NCBI GenBank assembly: GCA_030540535.1
Contig: JAUNWB010000042.1
Location: 1-8,658 of the forward strand
Origin: Elusimicrobiales bacterium
Lineage (GTDB): Bacteria; Elusimicrobiota; Elusimicrobia; Elusimicrobiales; Elusimicrobiaceae
Length of the DNA stretch: 8,658 nt
Direction: 5' to 3'
Below the pieces are notes generated by a model. The model was not told the DNA's origin and did no database searches. It saw only the letters and a list, made by a program, of their open reading frames with translations. Shown in pieces: positions 1 through 4,424 of this stretch; the stretch's first letter is position 1, and each line of letters opens with the position of its first letter. Made by a program: the position numbers and the translations under genes.

Positions 1-132
1 GTAAAATAAAGTGGACTTTATAAACGGGTTAAGGCCTGCACAAACGGCAATCAGAGTAACAGGACAAAGAGAATAAAAAACGCTAGTTTGAAATCACCGC
101 GCGCAACGCACCAAATATCATATAATGAACAT
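1..132. other. 5' flanking segment upstream of waaA
   Basis: No gene was recognised here. One frame reads only two codons before a TAA at 7-9, which could be the tail of an upstream gene cut by the window, but nothing supports that. A TTG at 88 would extend the waaA frame by 15 residues. It lacks a nearby Shine-Dalgarno, and the added residues do not resemble the family, so the stretch is treated as non-coding leader and promoter DNA. Confidence 0.4.
121..126 (+). promoter_or_regulatory. Perfect -10 hexamer TATAAT just before waaA
   Basis: TATAAT lies six bases before the ATG at 133. No convincing -35 is present 16-18 bases upstream; TTGAAA at 88-93 is 27 bases away. If this -10 is used, transcription would begin at about the A of the start codon and give a leaderless waaA mRNA, which would fit the missing Shine-Dalgarno. 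It could equally be a chance AT-rich match. Confidence 0.3.
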
Positions 133-1413
133 ATGGGACTTATTTTACTTATTCTTACCAATCTGTTTTTTCCGTTTGCTGCCCTGGGCGTGCTGCTCGG
201 TTTTTTATTTTCCGCACGCCGGGGCCTTCTAAAACACCTTAAACAAGAACTGCGCGAGCGGTTCGGGCTGGAAGCGGAGGGGGAAATCCCCCAAAACGCC
301 GTTTGGCTGCACTGCGCAAGCGTGGGGGAAGTAATGTCGATGAAAGGCATTATCTCCCAATTAAAAGATTTCTACGGCAAAGATATCATCGTTACCACCA
401 CCACCCAGGCCGGAAAAGAAACCGCTTTAAAAAACCCGCAAATTACCAAAGCATTCCTGGCACCGCTCGACTTTTATCCTTCCTGCCGCCGTTTTATGCG
501 TATTGCAAAACCGCACCGTTTGTTTGTGGTGGAACGGGAAATCTGGCCCAACATGCTGGAAGCCGCGCGCCAGTCCGGCATACCCGCCGCTCTTATTAAC
601 GGTCGCATTTCCGCCAAGTCCGCCCGGGCGTATACGCTGGTTAAACCGCTTTTTGCGCGCGTTTTGGGCTCCCTGCGCTTTGCCGCGCTCCACACGCAGG
701 CGGCCGCCCAGCGGTACGAAAAACTGGGAATCAAAAAAGAAAATATCTACGTCTGCGGCAACGTAAAATACGATACGTTAAGCGATAATCCCTCCAAACT
801 GCCCGAAGTGGATAAAATCCTCACCGCGCTCGGCTGGAACGGGAAACAAATCCTGGTACTGGGCAGCACGCACCCGCAGGAAGAAACCATGCTGTTCCGC
901 GCCGCGCCGGACCTTATTAAAAAAGGAATCAAAATTATTTTTGCGCCGCGCCACTTAGAACGCCGCGCCGAAATTGCGGACACCCTGCGCCAAAGCGGCC
1001 TGCACTACGCGTTTATAAGCGAAGCGAATTTCGATAAAAACACCGACGTCCTCTGCGCCGACGTAATGGGCATGCTGCAATCCCTGTACGCCCGGGCGAC
1101 GCTTACGTTTGTGGGCGGTTCCGTTGCGCCGCGCGGCGCGCACAACCTGCTGGAACCCGCCATTTTAAGCAAAACCGTTTTATTCGGCAAACACTTTTAT
1201 AATGCGCCGCTGACCGCGCAGGCGTTACTGGAATTTGGCGGCGGCGTACTGGTGGACGAAAACAATTTTAAGGAAACCGTCTTGCGCTTAACGGCCGACC
1301 CGGCCCAACTGGAAAACATGGCGCAAAACGCACGCAAAACCGCATTAAGTTTTAAAGGAGCAACCGACAAAATCATGGAATTGGTGAAAACTTATGAACG
1401 AAAAACAGCCTAA
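133..1413 (+). CDS. waaA: 3-deoxy-D-manno-octulosonic acid (Kdo) transferase WaaA/KdtA
   Basis: GT30-family enzyme that transfers Kdo from CMP-Kdo to the lipid A precursor at the inner membrane, the first step of LPS core assembly. With ATG at 133 the protein is 426 residues, the usual family length. It opens with a hydrophobic anchor (about residues 1-25, GLILLILTNLFFPF). Family motifs appear in order: HCASVGE with the candidate catalytic Glu at 66, TTTTQAGKE, EREIWPN near 134-140, INGRIS, GNVKYD, GSTHPQEE, APRHLER, and the CMP-Kdo-binding stretch FVGGSVAPRGAHNLLEPA. The TTG at 88 was rejected as the start because it adds 15 polar residues before the anchor and lacks a ribosome binding site. 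The gene overlaps the next one by 20 bases, indicating an operon. The family is certain. Whether it adds one or two Kdo units cannot be read from sequence. Confidence 0.95.
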   Translation: MGLILLILTNLFFPFAALGVLLGFLFSARRGLLKHLKQELRERFGLEAEGEIPQNAVWLHCASVGEVMSMKGIISQLKDFYGKDIIVTTTTQAGKETALKNPQITKAFLAPLDFYPSCRRFMRIAKPHRLFVVEREIWPNMLEAARQSGIPAALINGRISAKSARAYTLVKPLFARVLGSLRFAALHTQAAAQRYEKLGIKKENIYVCGNVKYDTLSDNPSKLPEVDKILTALGWNGKQILVLGSTHPQEETMLFRAAPDLIKKGIKIIFAPRHLERRAEIADTLRQSGLHYAFISEANFDKNTDVLCADVMGMLQSLYARATLTFVGGSVAPRGAHNLLEPAILSKTVLFGKHFYNAPLTAQALLEFGGGVLVDENNFKETVLRLTADPAQLENMAQNARKTALSFKGATDKIMELVKTYERKTA

Positions 1414-2977
1414 AATTTTAGTCGTACGTTTGTCCTCTCTGGGTGATATCGTATTATCTTCTCCCGTCTATAAAAACATCAAAGCGGCGTGGCCTAACGC
1501 GCATATTACGCTGCTGGTCAAACCGCAGTTTGCCGACGTCCTCGCCGGCCACCCGGACATCGACGAAATTATGGTGGCCAAAAAAGGCTTATGGGGCAAC
1601 ATCCGCCAAATCCGCGCGGGCCATTTTACCCATTACCTTGATTTGCACGCCACGTTAAAAAGCATTTTGCTCGGTTTTTTCAGCCGCATTGAAAACCGCG
1701 TCCGCTATGACAAAAACTCCATCGCCCGCCGACTGTATGTGCGCTTTCGCAAAACGTCGCCCGCACTTGAAAAACATACGCTTGAAAAATACCTCGAAGC
1801 GTTAAAAGAATGGAATATCCCCGTTATATATAAAGCCCCCAAACTGGGCGACTGGGCCTATAAACACGCGGAAGAAAGCGGTAAAAAAGTAAACAAAATC
1901 GCCATTTTCCAAACCTCGTTCATCGGCGACAGCGTGCTGACCACGCCGCTCGTGCGCAAAACGGCCAAGCTGTTCCCGGACGCGAAAATCGTCGTTATCA
2001 CGCGCCCGCAGACGGACGATATTTTCCGCCCCATGAAAGAAGTATCCGAAATTATTTTAAACGAAAAAACGGGCTGGAACAAAATTTTCGGCGTGTGGAA
2101 AACCGCCAAAGCCATCCGTGAGTCCGGCGTGGATATTCTGTTAGTCCCGCACCGCAGCTTTAGAAGCGCGCTTATCGCCTGGCTTTCGCGCGTGCCGGTA
2201 CGCATCGGGTTCACCTCCAGCGAAGGATGGTTTTTATACACCAAAACGGTTCCGTTCTCCTGGATGATTCACGACGCGGAACGCAATCTGTCCTTATTGC
2301 AGGGCATCGTAAAAGAAAAATTTACGGCCGAAAAACTCAATATGCGCTACACGCCTACGGCCGAAGAAAACGTGGCGCGCCTAATGAAAGATTTTAATTT
2401 GGAAGGCAAAACGCTCGTCGGCATTCACGCCGGGAGCGCCTGGCCGACCAAATGCTGGCCCATGGAGTATTTTGTCCAGCTTATCAGCCGTCTGCAAACT
2501 GAACTGGGCGTACAGGCCGTGCTGGTGGGGGGAGGCAAAAAAGACGCCGATTTGGGCGAAAAAATCTGCCAGTTGTCCCAGGACCACGCCGCCAACCTGT
2601 GCGGCAAAACCAGCCTGGCCGATTTGATGGCGCTTATGCAGCATTTTAAATTGTTTATCACCAACGATTCGGGCCCCATGCACATCGCTACCGCGTTTGA
2701 CGTGCCCACGCTGGCCATTTTCGGCCCCACCACGCGGGAATTGGGATTTTTCCCGTACGGGGAAGGGCACCGCGTCGTGGAAGTGAAAGATTTACCCTGC
2801 CGCCCCTGCGCCCTGCACGGGGGGAAGAAGTGCCCCTTGGGCCACTTTAAATGTATGAAAGACATTCACGCGGACGAAGTATTTAAAAACGCCAAAGAAA
2901 TGTTAATCGAAAACCACGTGATTGAGGCAAAAAAGGATTGGAAAGAAGATTATCCGCCGCTCATGAACGCGCAATAA
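1394..2977 (+). CDS. GT9 heptosyltransferase-type glycosyltransferase with duplicated N-terminal domain
   Basis: Predicted LPS-core glycosyltransferase of family GT9 (the ADP-heptose:LPS heptosyltransferase family, WaaC/WaaF/WaaQ type), cytoplasmic face of the inner membrane. It has 527 residues; usual members have about 350. Residues about 165-527 form a complete GT9 enzyme: SFIGDSVLTTP with Asp179, HAGSAWPTKCWP with Lys353, TNDSGPMHIA with Asp425, IFGPTT, and a Cys cluster (C469, C472, C480, C487) in the CxxC...CPLGHFKCM form common in the family. Residues 1 to about 164 are a second copy of the N-terminal acceptor-side Rossmann domain (LVVRLSSLGDIVLSSPV, Asp18) with no nucleotide-sugar half of its own. 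The start has GGTGA at 1383-1387, six bases before the ATG, inside the end of waaA. The exact donor and acceptor cannot be assigned; waaC- or waaF-like is the best guess. Confidence 0.85.
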   Translation: MNEKQPKILVVRLSSLGDIVLSSPVYKNIKAAWPNAHITLLVKPQFADVLAGHPDIDEIMVAKKGLWGNIRQIRAGHFTHYLDLHATLKSILLGFFSRIENRVRYDKNSIARRLYVRFRKTSPALEKHTLEKYLEALKEWNIPVIYKAPKLGDWAYKHAEESGKKVNKIAIFQTSFIGDSVLTTPLVRKTAKLFPDAKIVVITRPQTDDIFRPMKEVSEIILNEKTGWNKIFGVWKTAKAIRESGVDILLVPHRSFRSALIAWLSRVPVRIGFTSSEGWFLYTKTVPFSWMIHDAERNLSLLQGIVKEKFTAEKLNMRYTPTAEENVARLMKDFNLEGKTLVGIHAGSAWPTKCWPMEYFVQLISRLQTELGVQAVLVGGGKKDADLGEKICQLSQDHAANLCGKTSLADLMALMQHFKLFITNDSGPMHIATAFDVPTLAIFGPTTRELGFFPYGEGHRVVEVKDLPCRPCALHGGKKCPLGHFKCMKDIHADEVFKNAKEMLIENHVIEAKKDWKEDYPPLMNAQ

Positions 2978-2989
2978 TATCTAAAACGC

Positions 2990-3021
2990 AAACGGCCCCG
3001 GTTTTGTACCCGGGGCCGTTT
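2990..3021. terminator. Bidirectional intrinsic terminator between convergent genes
   Basis: A perfect 12-bp stem (AAACGGCCCCGG at 2990-3001 with CCGGGGCCGTTT at 3010-3021) encloses an 8-base loop. On the + strand the stem runs into a T tract (TTTTTA), fitting termination of the waaA operon. On the - strand the tail is TTTGCGTTTTAG, weaker but usable for the pilin gene ending at 3041. Its place in the short gap between two convergent genes supports double use. Confidence 0.85.
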
Positions 3022-3040
3022 TTATATCTCCGACAGAAAA

Positions 3041-3547
3041 TTAAGGAAGCGTATAGACGTCGTATGTCTTCCCAGATTGAATCGTAGTCGTTCCGTTGGC
3101 CTGCCCGTTCAAACTCCGGCACAGCCGCTGCGCCAGCGAATCGCCGGTGCGGGCCCAACATTCCCGCTCGCCGGGTTTTACGGGGGAAAAATCCTGGTAA
3201 TGCACATACATGTTCCGGCCGTCGGCCATATACGCCGCCGGATTATTACGCGCGTCACCGGCGTTCACATCGATATAAAACTTCCCGGAACAGCCAATCA
3301 TACCGCCCGCTCCGCCGGAGGAACACCCCTGCAGTTCGCCCACATCCAGCGCAGACGTATCATCTATATACGTCCCGTTTGCCAAGTAATACACTTCTTC
3401 CGCTTCCCGGAATGTATGCAAAACGGCCACCATTTGCGCGTACCGCGCTTTGCGGACGGCCAACTGATACTCGGGCAGTGCAACAGACGCCAAAATACCG
3501 ATAATTAAAACGACGACTAATAACTCGATAAGCGTAAAACCTTTCAT
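3041..3547 (-). CDS. Type IV pilin-like / pseudopilin protein
   Basis: Prepilin-type protein of 168 residues. The leader is very short (MKG), with the predicted prepilin peptidase site between Gly3 and Phe4, followed by FTLIELLVVVLIIGILASVALP: Glu8 is the conserved Glu+5 of the mature protein, inside the hydrophobic helix that anchors and packs pilins. The globular part has four cysteines (C75, C86, C130, C143) that could make two disulfides, and an ECWA...LCRSL end of the type seen in Elusimicrobia pilins. The start is supported by AGGA (complement of 3555-3558) seven bases ahead of the ATG. No assembly ATPase, platform protein or peptidase is nearby, so it is an orphan subunit; major pilin, minor pilin or secretion pseudopilin cannot be distinguished. 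The leader carries an unusual palindrome and homopolymer. Confidence 0.9.
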   Translation of the reverse strand: MKGFTLIELLVVVLIIGILASVALPEYQLAVRKARYAQMVAVLHTFREAEEVYYLANGTYIDDTSALDVGELQGCSSGGAGGMIGCSGKFYIDVNAGDARNNPAAYMADGRNMYVHYQDFSPVKPGERECWARTGDSLAQRLCRSLNGQANGTTTIQSGKTYDVYTLP

Positions 3548-3561
3548 TGTGTTTTCCTATT

Positions 3562-3658
3562 AAAAAAGTCATCCTGAGAGGTTTCTGTTCAAAATCTACC
3601 GTTTTTAACGAAATAACACACAATCGGCAGATTCCGTACAGAAACGCTATGGGATGAC
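3562..3658 (-). repeat. Imperfect 34+34 palindrome plus U6 tract in the pilin leader
   Basis: Arms at 3568-3601 and 3625-3658 match when inverted at 24 of 34 positions, including identical outer ends (GTCATCC / GGATGAC) and an eight-base inner block (ACAGAAAC), around a 23-base loop. In the pilin direction the hairpin is followed at once by six T residues (complement of 3562-3567) and then the pilin ribosome binding site. It therefore resembles either a terminator/attenuator or a REP/MITE-like interspersed palindrome that landed in the leader. No clear target-site duplication is seen. Confidence 0.55.
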
Positions 3659-3663
3659 TCCAG

Positions 3664-3692
3664 TTTATCAAAAAAAAAAAAAAACAATACAA
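3664..3692 (-). promoter_or_regulatory. Putative pilin promoter with a 15-base homopolymer spacer
   Basis: Read on the - strand: TTGTAT (3687-3692) as -35, a 17-base spacer made of TG plus fifteen T residues (complement of the A15 run at 3670-3684), and GATAAA (3664-3669) as -10. The spacing is ideal but the hexamers are weak (three and four of six consensus bases). A slippage-prone run inside a promoter spacer is the architecture of phase-variable promoters in other bacteria. Function here is an inference. Confidence 0.35.
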
Positions 3693-3736
3693 GCCCTGAA
3701 TACCCCTCAACATAACCCGGGGCTATTTATTTAGAC

Positions 3737-3770
3737 AAAAAATCCCCGCACCGTAAAAGTGCGGGGATTT
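3737..3770 (-). terminator. Intrinsic terminator of the tandem PC4 gene
   Basis: A perfect 12-bp stem (3740-3751 with 3759-3770) closes a 7-base loop. On the - strand it is followed by a T run (complement of A3737-A3742, partly shared with the stem). It lies about 20 bases past the stop codon at 3790, so it separates this gene from the pilin leader downstream and implies the pilin needs its own promoter. Confidence 0.85.
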
Positions 3771-3789
3771 GCGTAAAACTCTCTGCCAT

Positions 3790-4257
3790 TTAAAAATCGT
3801 CCAAGTCCGGCGGGGCTTCATTCAGCGCGTCTTTAGTTTGGGCAAACAACGCCTTAATCTCTTTCATTTTCTCGTACGGCAGCCAAATGCCCTTTTTCGT
3901 CCAGCCGACGTCCTCCTGCCATTGGCGCAAATCAAGCCCGCGGCGGCCTTTAAAAGAACCCACCTTCGCCACCACGCAAATCCCCGGCCGTTTGGCAAAT
4001 TTGCCCAGCACGCCGTCCTGCACGGCTTTCGGGTCGTCCGGCAGGCGGGCCACCAGCGGGGCCAACACCTGCACGATTTCGGGCGTCAGCGTAACGCCGT
4101 CGCGCGTCGCGCCCGTAAAACCGTCCGTTTGAATATACCGCCGCACGGATACGTAGCGGTAACCGCGGTACGCGTCAATGCTAAAGCGCACTTCTTCGCC
4201 GTTTTCCAGCAAAATCGTACCGATATCCCTAAGTAAAGTAAAGCTGCTTTCGCTCAT
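3790..4257 (-). CDS. Tandem PC4/Sub1-like ssDNA-binding transcriptional coactivator protein
   Basis: Protein of 155 residues built from two copies of the PC4 (p15/Sub1) fold, a ssDNA-binding, transcription-associated domain. Copy 1 is about residues 23-71 (FSIDAYRGYRYVSVRRYIQT, then DGVTLTPEIVQVL). Copy 2 is about 93-141 (AKVGSFKGRRGLDLRQWQED, then KKGIWLPYEKMKEI). Both show the pattern aromatic-basic-G-x-R-x4-R-x-aromatic, then a basic-G-x-x-L turn and an amphipathic helix. Known PC4 proteins work as dimers of a single domain; here the two domains are covalently joined. The C-terminus is acidic and ends DLDDF, reminiscent of the SSB C-terminal tip. No strong Shine-Dalgarno precedes the ATG, and no other in-frame Met fits. 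It is divergent from the kinase operon. Role (transcription, repair or nucleoid) is unknown; the family call is from pattern recognition. Confidence 0.75.
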   Translation of the reverse strand: MSESSFTLLRDIGTILLENGEEVRFSIDAYRGYRYVSVRRYIQTDGFTGATRDGVTLTPEIVQVLAPLVARLPDDPKAVQDGVLGKFAKRPGICVVAKVGSFKGRRGLDLRQWQEDVGWTKKGIWLPYEKMKEIKALFAQTKDALNEAPPDLDDF

Positions 4258-4336
4258 TTTATCTTACGGCCCCCAAAAAAGCGGCCGCCCCCTGTTACTT
4301 TCGACATAAAATATGATATGATTACTTGACAGTTAT

Positions 4337-4365
4337 ATTCTAGTGTTTGACTGGGATAAAATCAA
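4337..4365 (-). promoter_or_regulatory. Promoter for the tandem PC4 gene
   Basis: On the - strand TTGATT (complement of 4360-4365) and TAGAAT (complement of 4337-4342) are separated by exactly 17 bases and match the sigma-70-type consensus at four and five of six positions. The predicted start near 4330 leaves a leader of about 70 bases before the ATG at 4257. Confidence 0.55.
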
Positions 4366-4373
4366 GCAGTTTT

Positions 4374-4382
4374 TGTTATAAT
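4374..4382 (+). promoter_or_regulatory. Extended -10 promoter of the kinase-phosphatase operon
   Basis: TGTTATAAT at 4374-4382 is a perfect extended -10. No good -35 occurs at 16-18 bases; TTGACT at 4347-4352 is 24 bases away, so the TG extension probably carries recognition. A start near 4389 gives a leader of about 35 bases with AAGGA at 4415-4419 before the ATG. The element lies immediately beside the -35 of the opposite-strand PC4 promoter, so the two polymerase footprints must overlap. Confidence 0.55.
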
Positions 4383-4424
4383 GTTAGAAACGTTTTTTAT
4401 ATTATTTTCTTCTTAAGGACGCAT

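Noticed and set aside
88..132. N-terminal extension of WaaA from a TTG start
   Set aside because: No ribosome binding site, polar residues before the expected hydrophobic anchor, and length beyond the family norm; ATG at 133 is preferred.
3077..3508. 143-codon open frame on the + strand opposite the pilin
   Set aside because: The pilin on the other strand has an unmistakable prepilin N-terminus and ribosome binding site; this frame has neither motif nor start signal.
3360..3713. 117-codon open frame on the - strand spanning the pilin leader and start
   Set aside because: It is out of frame with the pilin, runs through the palindrome and homopolymer, and its product is low in recognisable structure; treated as a shadow.
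3692..3723. Possible short hairpin AGCCC...GGGCT between the PC4 terminator and the pilin promoter
   Set aside because: Five outer pairs with several alternative inner registers and no T run; not distinguishable from chance.
3769..4236. 155-codon open frame on the + strand opposite the PC4 gene
   Set aside because: Mirror of the real gene in GC-rich coding DNA, rich in His/Arg/Gln as such shadows are, and it crosses the terminator stem at 3740-3770.
4267..4288. GC-rich dyad (CGGCC/GGCCG) and an 8-base palindrome GCGGCCGC beside A6 in the PC4 leader
   Set aside because: The stem is only five pairs with an 11-base loop and the tract is not placed like a terminator tail; it could affect translation, but there is too little to call a feature.
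4326..4331. Perfect TTGACA as a -35 for the kinase operon
   Set aside because: No acceptable -10 lies 16-18 bases downstream (the sequence there is GACTGG-like); the extended -10 at 4374-4382 is too far away to pair with it.
4347..4424. N-terminal extension of the kinase from a TTG start
   Set aside because: It would begin upstream of the extended -10 promoter and lacks a ribosome binding site; ATG at 4425 has AAGGA at proper spacing.
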